Shown piece after piece: positions 1 through 13,256 of a DNA stretch of 64,000 nt. Position 1 is the first letter of the stretch. Every line of letters starts with the position of its first letter. The DNA is from Acephala macrosclerotiorum. Lineage: Eukaryota > Ascomycota > Leotiomycetes > Helotiales > Mollisiaceae. The stretch covers positions 22,681-86,680 of the forward strand of contig MU119447.1 in assembly GCA_014904845.1 (NCBI GenBank), in the 5' to 3' direction. The notes beneath the pieces were generated by a model that made no database searches, was not told the origin of the DNA, and saw only the letters and a program-made list of their open reading frames with translations. The translations under genes were made by a program, and so were the position numbers.

Positions 1-57
1 ACACGGAATTTATTTATGATTTCTTTGCAAATTGCCACCCAAGCTGATACTTAAAGA

Positions 58-1833
58 ATGTCTGAGCCACTTTTGAATATTCACGCCTGCTATATTTCTG
101 AAGCAGACAAGCATCCACCTAAGTTTACACATCGCATTCGATACGCAGTGAATTTATTCAATACTTTAGAAAGCTTTTTGCTGGGAATAGCGACTACGAG
201 CGATCCAGATGGTATGGGATTGCCCTCTGACCTTCTACTATGGTATGTATATCGAAAGGCTTTTCAAGTATTCCAACATGTCTGACGCAACCAGTTTTAT
301 CGAGCATGTAGAAGGACTAGGCACTATCCTCGGAAGAGAATTCCCCCAGTTTCCCAAACCAATTCTAAGCTACATCAAATCTTCAAACGCATTTGCGTCC
401 GGCAACTCATTAGCTCCACAATGGCAAAACAATTGCGGGCTCTCTTTTCTTGAGAATTATCTGCGCATCGAATCCGAATCTCCTGATGACTCGGAAGACC
501 AGTTACCAGGCTATCATCTCGGAACGTTTAAAATTCGGTCCATGCCTCTTGCAGTCTGGACAGGAGGCCATTTGGGAGCAAAACAGAGAAGCGTTCCAGT
601 AGTGATGGTCATAGGAAACTGGGATCAACAGGATATTATGCAATTTGTCCGCCATTATGAAGGGCCTCGGAGGGAAGAGATGCGCTTACGCCGATTGATG
701 GAGTCTCATGAATGGATATATCATGATCTTTTCTCGACCTTTATGGATTGGAATGAAGTTTGGGATAATGTGCGTGATCGATTGGGTGAGCTGGACTATG
801 AAGTTCATCATCGGCTTGGTAAAGGCGACATCCTTGGCCGGATACAAAGTCTTAACAAGGCCACTGCGACGAATATTATGCTGAGGGAGACACTCAATAT
901 TCAAAAGAACTCGCTTGATACAGTCATAAAAATGGTCACAAAGAACCGCGATACAGCTGGCATTGGGCACAGTCTCGCATTCGTGATGAGGGGGGAGGAG
1001 CTTTTGAAGGCATTGGAGCATTATTGGACTCTGGCACATGGAAACAAAGAGCAATTGCAGAATTTAGTATCCATGATGCTCTCGTTGGAGCAGATCTCTC
1101 AGGGCCAGTCGGTTGGTAGGCTGAATATACTGGCTTTTACATTTCTGCCTCTGTCTTTCGTTGCTGTGAGTATTCCAATCACCTTGGAGATGCCAAGAAA
1201 ACACGAAAACTGATCATTCCAAAGTCAATATTCGGTATGACGCAATTCACCATATCTCCAACATGGTACCCAGTATACGCCCTCCCTTTGCTCTCCCTGA
1301 CCCTTGTCATCGCTATCCTCCTACCGAAATTAATCTCAATATGGGACAACTGGAAGAAGCCTCGAGTATCCAATCTTCGCCGTCGATCAAAAGCTAGGAC
1401 GGCCCAGCATAATCTAGGCAGGGCTCTTAAGAATCTATTTCTTAAAAATGAGGAGTCCTGCCTACCTACACGCCGACTATCTAGACCCCGAACTAGCACG
1501 CGCAGAGGAAGGTCGCTGGAAAAAGCTACGAGTGACGAATCATTAAAACATCATGTAAGAACAAATTCGTTAGCAGGAGGAAATCCATTGTCAAGAAGGC
1601 CCGCCTCTTCTAATGGAAAAAGAAGGCCCACCTCTTCTCATGGAAAAAGCAGGCCCGCCTCTTCTGATGGAAAAAGAAGGCCCACCTCTTCTCATGGAAA
1701 AAGGAGGTCTATCTCTTCTCATGGAAATAGAAGGTCTATCTCTTCTCATGGAAATAGAAGGGGCCCACATCTTCTCATAGAAGAAGAAGGCCCGTCTCTT
1801 CCGATGGAAAAAGAAGGGGCCTATCTTCTCTGA
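58..1833 (+). CDS. CorA-like membrane protein with repeat-rich C-terminal tail (5' end uncertain)
   Basis: Three exons fit: 58-242, 295-1165 and 1225-1833 (introns of 52 and 59 nt with GTATGT..CTGAC..CAG and GTGAGT..AAG ends), giving 554 aa in one frame. The second junction joins LSFVA to SIFGMTQF, the usual end of a first membrane helix followed by the Gly-Met-x motif of the CorA magnesium-transporter fold (GMN in true transporters, GMT here). A second hydrophobic helix (YALPLLSLTLVIAILLPKLI) follows at once, giving the two-helix CorA topology. The long helical region before it (RDRLGELDYEV, RIQSLNKAT, GQSVGRLNIL) fits the cytoplasmic funnel. The tail is basic and contains 9-residue repeats of the type RRPTSSHGK. 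Fungal proteins of this class are often annotated CorA-like with no proven transport role; GMT instead of GMN makes Mg2+ transport doubtful. There is an in-frame stop at 52-54 and a possible acceptor at 56-57, so earlier exons may lie upstream of the window. Confidence 0.7.
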
Positions 1834-1848
1834 TGGAAAAAACTTGCA
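1597..1848 (+). repeat. 27-bp coding minisatellite
   Basis: About nine tandem units of a 27-bp motif of the type AGAAGGCCCACCTCTTCTCA plus TGGAAAA. Six units read in frame as RR(P/S)xSS(H/N/D)GK. The next copy contains extra bases, so the last units read in a different frame (HLLIEEEGPSLPMEKEG) up to the stop at 1831-1833, and the repeat continues just past the stop codon. Confidence 0.8.
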
Positions 1849-2160
1849 GGATAAATCTGGGGTTCCAATATTGTTAGAATAGGGGTAAATCATCATTCTT
1901 TTATATTGTGCGATATTTTTCTTTTATTTCCATGGCTCGCACAACGCCAGTATCCGTATAGAAGAGAGAGGTATCCCAATTTCTGAAGCACATTCTGTGG
2001 TCTATCCTACCGTATAAGGTCAATTATGAGAAACAATTTGTTTGAGCCAAAACCTACCCCTAAAGAGTCCGCAGATTTATGAGTAGTATCTTTCGTTGAT
2101 ATTTCATTTGTCTTTTCTTACCTTTGCGCGATAATTTCCAATGGTCAGGTATAATCTTTT
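1849..2160. other. Intergenic transition into AT island
   Basis: No gene seen. GC content falls steadily toward the AT island that follows. Confidence 0.5.
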
Positions 2161-4269
2161 GGGCGTTAACAAAAGAAGTGGAATCTGGGATAATATTCTC
2201 AGAAAAATAATAATAATTAGAGTACGAAGGCGCGATTTTAAAGTAATGAGCTATAGTTCGAATTTTCCTTATCCAAAATCAAGAATTTTATAGTAAAAAT
2301 ACTTAGATTAAATTTATTACCTTAAAATTATATTTTCGTATTTTATAGATAATTATAAATAGTTATTAAATAATTATATAATTAATATAATACTTAAATA
2401 TATTATTTTTAGTATTTCGATAAAATATATATATTATATATATAATTTATTATTTTAAAATCGCATTTTTATAAAAAATAATAAATAATGAAAATTATAA
2501 AAGAAAAATAAAAAATAAGTAAAATTTTGAGATTCGAGAATATAAATATGAAATATAAATCTCTAAATTATAAAGTTCAAGTATTTATATAATTATTAAT
2601 ATATTTAATATTTTAAAAATATAAAAATAAAAATAATTTAAATATTTGTAAAATTATTTTCCAAATATAATTATTATTAATATTTATACGATTTATTTCT
2701 CTAAAATTAATTATATAAAATATATAATTAAATATTATATAATATAATATATTAAAAAATATATAAAATTAAATAAATAATATTTTATTAATTTGAAATA
2801 TTAAAATCTTTTAATTTAATTAATTAATATAATTTTTTATTTCCTATTTATTAATTATTTATTATAAGGATTAATATGAATTTTTTCGAGAAAAAAAAAA
2901 ATTACGTGAAAAATAAAATTAAAAAAAGAATAAACGATTTTCTTAAATTTCGATAAAAATATTAAATATAATTTTCTAATTAATAAAAAAGAATATTCTT
3001 AGTATATAATATTAAAAAAAATAATCGCCGAAGAATATTAAAAAAAAAATTTATATTCTAAGAATTAATATAATTTTTAATATAAATTAAATAAAATTTA
3101 TAAATAAATTGAAATTTATTTAAATATATTTATATTCTAAATTTTAAAATAATTTATTAATCTATTATTATATTATTAATTAATAAGTAATTATATATTA
3201 TAAATTATAATTATAAAATTTCTTAAATATATTTTTATTTAAAATATTAAAATTATTAAATATTAGAATACCAAATACTAAAATACTAATTAAAATATCG
3301 AAATATTATTATTTGAAATATTAAAATTATTAAATATTAGAATATTAATTAGAATATTAAAATATTATTATTTAAAATATTAAAATCTTATTTCTTTACA
3401 TTTTTATAATTACGTAATTTATAAAAAGAGTTTCAAAGTATTTCTCTTTGATATTTAAAATAATTATAATATAAAAATAAATTGAAATTTTTAAAAAACA
3501 TTTCTTTAAAATATTTTAAAGTTTTAGAATTTATTTTTATTTAAAATATTATAATTATTAATTATTAGAAATTGGAAAAAATATTAAAATCTTATTTTTT
3601 TTATAATTTTACAATTACGTAATTATATAATTTTTAAAAAAAGTTTTAAAGGATTTTCTTTTGATATTTAAATTAATTATAATAAATAAATATAAATTAA
3701 AAATCTTATAAAATATTATATTAAAATATTTTAAAGTTTTAAAATTCGTTTTTATTTAAAGTATTAAAATTACTAATTATTAGAAATTAAAATATTAAAA
3801 TATTAATTTCTTATAATTTTTTAATTACGTAATTATATAATTTTTAAAGGGATTTTACTTTTAAAAGATTTCTTCTTATTATAATAAAATCGAAAATTTT
3901 ATAACTTTTTATAAAAACGTTTTTATAAGGTTTACAAAATAATATATATATTAAATAAAAAAAAACTATTTATTAGTTTATTTATTAAATTAATTAAAGC
4001 GAATAATATTTTTTCTTTTAAAATAAAAGAAATATATTATTATATAATATAAAATAATAAAGAAAATATATAATATTCAAAAGAATAATTAATTATAATT
4101 ATAAAAATATAATATAATATAATATAATATAATATAATATATTATATTTTTATTAATAAATTTATAATAATTTAAATTTTATTATATATATATTTTGATT
4201 TAAATAAATTAAATATATATAAAAAACTTTTAATTTTCTAAATATAATTAAATTTTTTTATTTTTCTAT

Positions 4270-4304
<35 letters not shown>

Positions 4305-4549
4305 TAAGAATATCAAAATTATTATTTATATAAATTAATTATATAATTATTATTAATTTAAATAATTTAAAAAATAAATATATTAATAATATTTAATTAA
4401 TTTTATTATATATTTCGAAATTATATAATTTGTTTAATATTTATATTTAGAATTATAATTAGAAATATAATTATAATAAAATATTAAATTAAATAAATAG
4501 TTAATATATTTAATTGATTTTATAAGAATATTAGAAAATATTAATAATA

Positions 4550-4582
<33 letters not shown>

Positions 4583-7562
4583 ATTTAATTTAATAATTTC
4601 TTAATATATATTATTTTAAAAATATTATTATTTTGTTTTTTAATTATATAAAATTTAATATAATTTATATTTTATAAATATTTTTTATTTTCTTTTATTT
4701 TTATATTTTAGTATTTTATTTCGTAAATTTCATAGAAATATTTTTATGAAAAATTATTTTTTCTTTTATTTAATAATATTAATTAATATAAAAGAAATAA
4801 TTTAATAGGATTTATTAAATGATAAATTTAAAAAAAGATTTAATAAATTCTATCGTATAATAAATTCTTTATTATATAATAAATAAATTGAAAAATAAAT
4901 TTATTATTTTAATAAATTTTATTAAAATAATAATATTTTGAATTTTATTTTACGAGTTTATATTATACTTATTTTCTTATAAAATTTTATAATAAATTTA
5001 TATATAAAAAATTAAAATTAAAATATTAATTCAATTTTTTTTAAATAAATTTTATCGAATAATAAAAGTTTTATATATTAATTATAATTTTTAATATAAA
5101 TATTAAGAAAATTAAAAAATTAATTCATTCGAATTTAATTATATATATATATTCTTTTAATTAAATAATTTTTATATATAAATTTATTATAAAATTCTAT
5201 AAGAGAATTAATATAATATAAATTCGTAAAATAAAAATAAAAATATTATAATTTTAATATTCTTTTAATAATTTAAAAATATTTAAAATATTTGGATTTC
5301 TTTTTAACTTTTTTTAAATTAATTTAATATATATAATATAAAATTAAATTTCGAAAAAAATAAATTAAAAGAATTATTTTTAAAGATTTTAATTCTCAAT
5401 TTTTAATTTTTGAATTCGAAATTCAAAATAAAATTTAATTTTCTATTTATTGGAATTTTTATATTCTAATTAGAATTTAAAAATCGAGAAAATTATAAAA
5501 ATTAAATTCTTAGAAATTCGCTTTTAAATTAATTCTAAAATATAAAGAATATTTAAACGTATTATTATTAATTTACGTTTATTAATTATAATTATTATTA
5601 TAATTATTAAAATAATCAAAAAAAAATTAAAAAAATACTTTTAAAATTTCTTTAATTTTATTTTTTCGAAAGAATTTATTTCTTTTAATTTTTTCGATTT
5701 TACGAAGTTTTTTATTTTAAAAAAATATATATTATTTAATAATAAAATATTTATAAAAATAATTATAAATTTAATTTTCTCTTTTAATTATATTAATTAA
5801 AAAATTATAAAAAATAATTCTATGAAATTATTATTATAATAAAATAATATATTATATAATTTAATTAAAAATATATTAAAAGATTTAATATTTTATATTT
5901 TTAATTCTTTAAATAATTTTCTATATAATTTATAAATATTAAAATTAATTCTAAGAAATTTATTTTTTTATATTATTCGATTATTTAATTATATATTTTA
6001 TTATAATTTAATAATTTTTAAAATAATTTAATTAATATAATAAAAATCGAAAATATTAAAAAAAATTTATATTTAAAGAAAATTAAAAAAAAAGAAAATT
6101 TGAAAACTAAAAAATAATCGTAAATAATAAATCGTATTATAAAAAGAAAAACGAAAATAAATTAACAAGTAAATTAAAAAAGAAATTATAATATACGCGA
6201 GATTATAATAAAAATAAAAATAAAAATAAAAATACTCAAAATAAAAGAATTATTATTATAATTTAAAAAAAAAAAATTACTTTAATTATTTTTATAATTA
6301 ATAAAATATTATTAGAGTTTTCAATTTTAAATTAATTATTATAATTAATAAATAATATAATTTATAATTTTCGAAAGAAATTCTAATAATAATAAATAAT
6401 TCATTTATTTATATTCTAATTATATAATTATTAATATATAGAAATTTAAAGTTTTTTTTATTTTATATTTTAATTTAATTATAATATAAATTATAATATT
6501 ATTTTTTTTATTTTAAAAGAATTTTTTATTTATTTTAATTAATTTGATAAATAAATTAATAAAAAGGATTTTTTTTTTCGATATATATATTATTTTATAA
6601 GTCTTATAAAATTGTTTTTATAAAAAATTATAAAGTTTTCGATTTTATTATAATAAGAAAAAACTTTTTAAAAGTTTTTCAAAAAATTATATAATTAGAA
6701 AATTATAAAATTATGAAAAAAAATAAAATTTTAATATTTTAATTTATAATAATTAATTATTTTAAATAGAAATAAATTTCAAAATCTCGAATTTATATTT
6801 ATATAATAATCGATTTAAATATTAAATTGAAATCTTTTAGAATTTTATTTAAAAATTATATAATTATAAAATTATAAAAAGAATAATAATTTAATAATTT
6901 AATATTTAATATTTTAACGTTTAATAATTTTAATATTTTAAATAAAAATATATTAAAGAGATTTTATAATTACGATTTATAATATGCGATTATTTATTAA
7001 TTAATAATATAATAATAAATTAATAATTTTATTTGAAATTTAAAATATAAATATATTTAATTAAATTTCAATTTATTTATAAGTTTTATATTAATTTTTA
7101 AAGTATAAATAAAAAAGATGATTTTAATATTCTTTGGTAATTATTTCCTTTAATATTATATAAAAAGAAAAATATTTAAAAAATTAATTAAAGAATTATA
7201 TTTAGTATTTTTTATTGAAATTTGAAAAAATCGATTATTCTTTTTTTAATTCCACTTTTCATGCGACCTTTTCTTTAATCTCGTTAATAAGAATATAATT
7301 CTACGAATTATACTCTTGCGTCCAAAGTATAAGCAGATTACTAAGAGCGTTAACCGCTTCCCGATTTGGTATTCTACTATAATTATTTGTACCAAAATCG
7401 CGATTATATTTCTAATTATAATTATAAGTACAAATATTAAGCAAATTACGTAATTTCGAAATATATAATAGAACTAATTAAACGCTATTAATATATTTAC
7501 TTTTTAAGTTATTTGGATTAATAATAATAACGCAATTAATTGATTTATATAGGCGATAATTT
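2161..7562. repeat. AT island: RIP-mutated repeats in inverted arrangement
   Basis: Extreme A+T with no credible reading frame. Internal similarity shows that it is made of repeats. The reverse complement of about 6500-7262 aligns with about 2880-4040 (for example AAAAAAAGAATAAWCGATTTT near 2921 and, reversed, near 7240). About 4938-5015 is the reverse complement of about 5165-5240. About 4316-4510 is the reverse complement of about 7375-7562. Differences between copies are mostly C/T and G/A transitions, as expected of RIP. Within 3280-3900 a segment also recurs several times in direct orientation. Microsatellites: AATAT near 4106-4142, TTTA near 4262-4303, ATT near 4547-4582. The original element type cannot be recognised. 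Confidence 0.75.
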
Positions 7563-8106
7563 TGGTGTTCTTATGAGTAAGCAAACTAAGTCGAATTGAG
7601 GTTTACTCGACCGAATCGCGGTTTACTCGACCGCACTTTCCCTAATCGAGGTTTACTTGATCACGTTGGGGGGGGGGGCCACACCAAAAAGTCAAGAGTA
7701 TCCATATGGGAGGGAAGGGCCCCACGAATAAGGGATACTCTTGGTAATAAGATTGCCTTTTCCCCCTTAAGGAAAAGTTTATATTAGTCCTTATAACGGA
7801 TAGCCAATGATAAATTGGACGCGTTTTAGAGAGCTTGAAATATTATGGCATTATTCGCGAACCCCTGTCAAGGCGGTGAGTGCCCTTCTTTACCCCCGGC
7901 ACCTCCGTCCATTCAAAATGCGGTATTTATTTTGGTGTTGTAGCCCCTGTGCGTTGCGGCCTGAGGCATAAATAAAAGTCGTTCGCCCACACCAACAAAC
8001 TCTATAAAAGCCCTAATTATAGTATTTCTTGCTCTGCCTCCTTGTAGTCTTTACCATACAACTCGATAAACCATTGGATTCGCGAGTCCTCAAACCAACC
8101 ACGGCC
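7563..8106. other. Intergenic, with short GTTTACTCGACCG repeats
   Basis: Between 7590 and 7660 the motif GRGGTTTACTYGA occurs three times at roughly 20-30 bp spacing, followed by an 11-base G run (7668-7678). No gene supported. This is the boundary between the AT island and the SET-domain gene. Confidence 0.5.
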
Positions 8107-9820
8107 ATGGACAGAGAATGGAGGTTAGATACGTACAAAGAAACGGTTACCTGGGTGGGAATATATCAAGCTCCTAATAGAGATGTAGGTCAGAGTCTTA
8201 TTGGAGCATTCCTGTTTTCTTTATCCATTCGGTGTAAGTCAATTAACATAGGCCAAATAGGATCTTCTTCACTTCAGTAGCCAAGCCCAGGCACTCACAA
8301 AGCGCATAATCGGCTCCCCTTACTGCGTTACGCATTGGTCGGCACGAGCACACCTACTACAGCGGCTTCGCTACCCCGAACTATCAGTTGGAGATGCTTA
8401 CAAAGTTCGCTTGCTCCTCGAGGCTGTGAAAGCTAGATCCGACTTAGGCGACAAAGTCATCTTGGCGCATCGAGAGTTCTTGAGAACGAATCAAACGGAG
8501 CTAAGAGATATCGCTATTCAAGAGAGTTTAGATATTGACAATTTACGCGCTGGTATCTTGGATTTACTGGACCTCAAGAATTGGATTTGTCTGGTGGAGG
8601 GCCTTTTTTATGCCCATGCTACAGCGGATAGTCTCGATGTATGTCGAGAGGGCTTAAAAATCTACCCGAATGACCCAGGTTTACTATGGTGGCGTGAGGT
8701 GATAGAAGAACACCTGGATCTTAAACGAAAAAGTATTCCACCTACGGAGGAGGCATCAAGAGATTCCACTATCCGCAACGGAGGTGTCTACATGAGACAG
8801 TACCCTTGGATGTCCGTGGACGAACTACGACGAAGTGACTCCTTGGTTGAGAAGCTGAAGAACGAATTCGTGGAGGCTTCTAAGGGGAAATGCACTGTCG
8901 ACAGAACCTGCCTCAGTGACCATGACCGATCAGCTGAGGACCTTGGTGTTTTTGCAACCCAGGACATCCCGGCGGATGACATAGTCCTAATAGACGTCAC
9001 ATCCATAGGTGTCTCCAATGACCCAAATAGTTGCCCAACATGCTTTATCAACCTTCAAGACAGGCCACCAGATATTCAATGCATCTTTCCGGCCGAACCC
9101 CGCAGCCTCCCTTGCTGCAACGAACGCTATTGTAGCTCAATATGCGCTACCCTGGCGTTACAAACATTCCATCCCCCTATCTGCGGCACGGATCTCTCAT
9201 TTTTGCCCCCAATCCGAGACCCCGACACCTCACGTCCTCCATCAGACTACTGGTGCAACAGCTGGCCACTCCTCTCCCGTCTCCTCCTCCGCTGCATCGC
9301 CTTTGCCGTCCACACAGACACCCACCCTCTCTACACAACACTCCTATCTCGTTTTAAAGCCTCATATACTGGTGATCACAGGCTCATCTTTAACTTCTCT
9401 AACATCGTTGACGCATTTAAGATTCTGCAAAATCTTAATATCGACATCTTTGCTGACCTCCGTTTTGATACCTGGGTCTTGCACACAATCCAATGTCGTA
9501 TTGCAAATAATAAGTCTGGCATAGATACCACAGATGGCTATGAATTCGTCCATGTGAACCCTCTATATTGCTTTCTCAATCACGACTGTGAGCCGAATAG
9601 CTTGCAGCTACCGCAGATGGACACTTGTTCCATTGAGTTCATAGTTGCGAAAAGGGATATCAAGAAGGGTGAGCAGATTTTCACGTCATATCTATCCCAA
9701 GAAGGGCTTGATCTTCCGTGGGAGGCGCGACAGGAGGAGTTATTTCGGTGGATTAGGGGAGACTGTGGGTGTGAGAGATGTATGAAAGAAGCTCCGAAGG
9801 GACTACTGGCTACTCTGTGA
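8107..9820 (+). CDS. SET-domain protein (SMYD-like, fungal)
   Basis: Probable protein methyltransferase of the SET superfamily; substrate unknown. The large exon is open from 8261 to 9820, and its true coding part reaches upstream of the first possible start inside it, because residues such as HWSARAHLLQRLRYPELSVGDAYK are protein-like. A short first exon from the ATG at 8107 joins it across one intron; two solutions keep frame: 8234-8285 (GTAAGT..AAG, 553 aa) or 8232-8277 (GTGTAA..CAG, 555 aa). Visible SET elements are GVFATQDI near the start of the domain, a cysteine-rich insert (CPTC...CC..RYCSSIC...H..C) like the MYND-type zinc module, the substrate/cofactor motif NHDCEPNS, GEQIFTSY and the post-SET CGCERC. 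The N-terminal third is helical and resembles the TPR-like start of fungal SET proteins. The gene lies 0.5 kb from an AT island. Confidence 0.75.
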
Positions 9821-10837
9821 CAGAGGGAGAGGGAGGAGAGGGGAAAAGCCAGGTTATTAAGGGGGGGGAAGGGGACCCGGAATATGGCTGTACACAAGGT
9901 GTTAACGGAGAGGAAGAATGGTATGAAATTACGATGACTTAGAGAGGCTATAAAAGTTTGGTTTAAGTATCAGTTTAGGAGCTTCCCATATAGCTTAGGC
10001 ATTTTTGCAGACGATTAGTTCCAGCCGTCACTTTCTCCTAGACCGAAACCTTTTAAATAAAATTTTAAATAAAGCGCTTGCAAACTAAATAAATTACTTT
10101 ATTACTTATATTATTAGAGATTCTAATTATAAGATCATTGTTAAGGTGTCGAAAATTCGTGTGTAATATAATAATATCAGGTTTAAAAACAATCAAAGCA
10201 TGAGTAATAAGCCACTGCAAAAGCTCTCTTGCATGTATATACAGATATGAATCGAAAATAGTTTAAATTTAGAATTAAGGGCTTCGAGCCTAAAAATGTC
10301 AATTCGTGTGGAGATTTTTGTGATGTACCTATTTACTACGGGACTCTCGCCACACAGGGATGTCGTTAACGGAGATATGAGTTGAGCACTATCAAGGCCC
10401 TTTCACCAAGGCAGCGGGCTGAACAGTAGCACAGCTATCCCGGGATATCTCCTCGGGCTTGACCAGCGTCATTCTCGGTGGGGAGGCGAGCTGATCGCCA
10501 ACATAATCCCCTGCCTCAATTCGTCATCGAGCCTGCCATCTTGCGGACTGATCGGCTAACTTAGAGGGATCAGCTAACAATGGCAGTGGATATCATACAA
10601 GGTAGAATCACCGTGGCGGCAAAGTGACGTTGGTGCGCCTGCTGACTCCAGCGGCGAGATTATATGAGGAAGTGGTCGTGGAGGTTCAGGATACCAATCA
10701 CTTGATACAAAGCGAAGGGGACGCTCCAGGATATCCCTAGCCCTTTGCATGAATGCATTAGCAGCAGAAGCCATGCCAGGAATACATTCCGCGCGTCAGT
10801 GCAACTCTGCTGGTATGATCCCGCCATACCAAGATTT
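9821..10837. other. Intergenic, no gene seen
   Basis: Mixed composition, AT-richer at 10050-10300. No open frame with protein-like composition on either strand. Confidence 0.5.
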
Positions 10838-11700
10838 ACATGAATCTCTTAGTGCCACGGTGCCTTGGTGTGACTGCACCTCAACGCAGCATCGCTCCCC
10901 AGCTGGCCCACCACCCCCTTTCACATGAGTCTCCTCGTGCCACTAGGCCTTGGCATGACTGCTCCTCGACATAGCATCGCTGATACATGGCTCCACCTCG
11001 GTTTGACTCTGAACCAACTCATCCTAAGCCCCTGTGTCAGCGAACTATGGCCCGCGAACCCCCCAGTTCCAAAGCGCCTTGGTGTGACTAGCCCTTAACG
11101 TGGTATCGTCGAAGCTGACTTACAAACCCCTTTGACATTGATCTCCCAGTTTCACTCTGCCGTGACGTGACTACTCCTTAACGCAGCATTGCCCTCAAGC
11201 TGACCCACACCCCCTTCCACGTGAAGATCCCAGTTCCATTAGGCCTCTTTGTTGTTGCTCCTCGACGGAGCATCGCCATTGCATGTTCCATTTTTGTCCG
11301 ACCCAGACCTAGCTGATCCTGAGCCCCTTTGTTAGTGATCTTTGCCGTTGATATAATTCTGCCAGCTAGAATTTACATGAATCTGCCAGTGCTATTAGTC
11401 CTTAGCATGACTCCTTCTGGACGCGACATTGCCGTTGCATGAATCTCCACCTCTGTTTGACGTTGGCCGCAACATAGCCGATCCTGCATACTTTTGTGAA
11501 CATGCCGTTGATGCGAGTCTGCCTTGCATGAATCTCACAATGCCACTGGCCCTTGGTATAGCTTCTCCGGACACGCTAATAATGCGGCATGAGCCTCCGC
11601 TTCTCCCAGCTTGATCCTTCGCCCCTTTGTTTGTGCAGTTGAATCTCCTAGTGACACGGGTCATTTGTGTGACTCCTCCCTGATACGGTGCGACTGCAAA
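10838..11700. repeat. Degenerate tandem array (units of about 80 and 140 bp)
   Basis: About eight diverged copies of a block of the type ACATGAATCTCCYAGTGCC, then CYTTGGYRTGACT, then CTCCTYRACGCAGCATCGCC. Starts lie near 10838, 10924, 11062, 11138, 11219, 11370, 11526 and 11640. Spacing alternates between roughly 80 bp and 140-155 bp; the longer units add a GYTTGAC...CCTGAGCCCCTTTG segment. Open frames crossing it in both directions are by-products of the repeats. Confidence 0.7.
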
Positions 11701-12837
11701 ATGTCCACTATCCAGCAGACTTGCCACTAACGATCTTCCCTTTCTCGGTCCCCTTACATAGCACACATGAACCTCGGTGCAGCCTCTTCGTAATACAACC
11801 CTATGGCTACATGGATCTCCTAACAGTCAACCAGCGAGCCAGTGATCCAACTAGCCCCTGAGATACAGTCAGGCCAAACCCCTTCTTAATGTAAAGCCAC
11901 ATCCTGCCTAATTTCATCACAGAAATTAACCCACTGACGGAGCATCTTGCCTCTTCTAGGCACAGCGAAAAGCAGGAGAATGAGGAAAGAAACACAATGT
12001 ATAGCATCGAAAATTTCAAAGTAACAATAAGCAAACTATGTGCCACCAAAATTCATATAATCAATCGCCCTTATAGTGCCGCTATGGGGTGTCAAGAAGA
12101 CGTTGGAGAATGATGTGGCTGAGATCTTTATCACGTGTGCAGAAGACCATATAATTTTGAGATTTTTAAAAAGCTCTTAGAAAATTAAAAAATATATATA
12201 TTTGGCTAGATTACTATAAACGGATCAAAAATAACGAATATTTAAGCTATTTCCTTGATTCAGTTGAGTTGTCGTGATGAAATAATAAGCTGGGCGGATG
12301 TCAGGTGTGGGGGTGATCCAAAATCAGTTCTAGAGGAATCTTGGTCATAAGGGGCCAAAATGGGATCTGCGCTTAGAAACGGGGAAGTGTAACCAGGTCT
12401 TCAGGGAGCAAAGACGGGCCCGCTTGGGTACTAAAATAGCATCTCAATGCATGCCAATGCTGACTTTGCCGCTGCCCGCTGTTGCTCACCACCACTCACC
12501 CTTACTCACCTTAGCTCACCCAGTATTGCCGATAAAGCAGCCTTGCTCACCTTTCCAAACAGAAACAGGTTTCGTGCAGGTGAGGATTCAGGATACACAA
12601 TCGGCTGTTACTTTGCAGCAAACCATTACAGTGGGTTCTGATGCAACAATCACAGTAACTTCAGATGCAGCTTCCACTCAGAGGAAACGTCCTCTGTACG
12701 GAAAGTTGGGTATTTTGCTAATCGCAATATGGCTGATGGGATAAGAATATGCTGAATGTTTGGTGAAGCGACGGCGAGCTGCTGAAGTTGAAGCTATGGT
12801 GATGTACAATCAAAGTTTTCGTGATTTATTTCAATTA
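11701..12837. other. Intergenic, no gene seen
   Basis: Contains a short run of TGCTCACC/ACTCACC motifs at 12478-12552. A frame of about 100 codons at 12424-12744 has no ATG start and no recognisable features. Confidence 0.4.
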
Positions 12838-13256
12838 TCAATGAATCGAAACAACATTTGTACATTGCAACATGCCGCTAATAATATTCTTAAATCGCTT
12901 AATTTGATTTTTAAGCTCGTTTAATTATTAAAACTTCGTTTTTAAATTTTTTTTTAATTTTTAAAAACGACTCGCAATTTTAATTTATAAATTAATTAAA
13001 TAAAAAATTATTATAAATATAAAATTATTTATTAATAATTAAAATTTCGTTTTAATTTTTAAATTTAATAAATTTATTATAATTATATAATAAATTATAT
13101 TATTATAAAATTTTAATTTTTTTTTAAAATATTTTTTAAATTTTATTTATTTATAAATTAAATATATATTTAATTATTATAATTATATTTATAAATAAAA
13201 ATTAAACAAATAATAAAATAAATTAATTCGAAAATATTCTTTTTATTTTTTAAATA
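12838..13256. repeat. RIP-mutated repeat copy (partner at 17781)
   Basis: The first 140 bases match 17781-17955 in direct orientation: both begin AATGAATCGAAACAACATTT and share CGCTTAATTTGA. Here most C/G of the partner are T/A (for example CTAGTTTAACCACTGAAG became CTCGTTTAATTATTAAAA). A stretch of about 26 bases (around 17832-17863 in the partner) is missing here. The rest of the block is AT-rich with sharp borders. Confidence 0.75.

Noticed and set aside
11395..11766. Minus-strand open frame of 123 codons
   Set aside because: Lies within the degenerate tandem array; repeat-derived.
12424..12744. Open frame of 106 codons
   Set aside because: No ATG start, repetitive CTCACC at its beginning, no recognisable domain.
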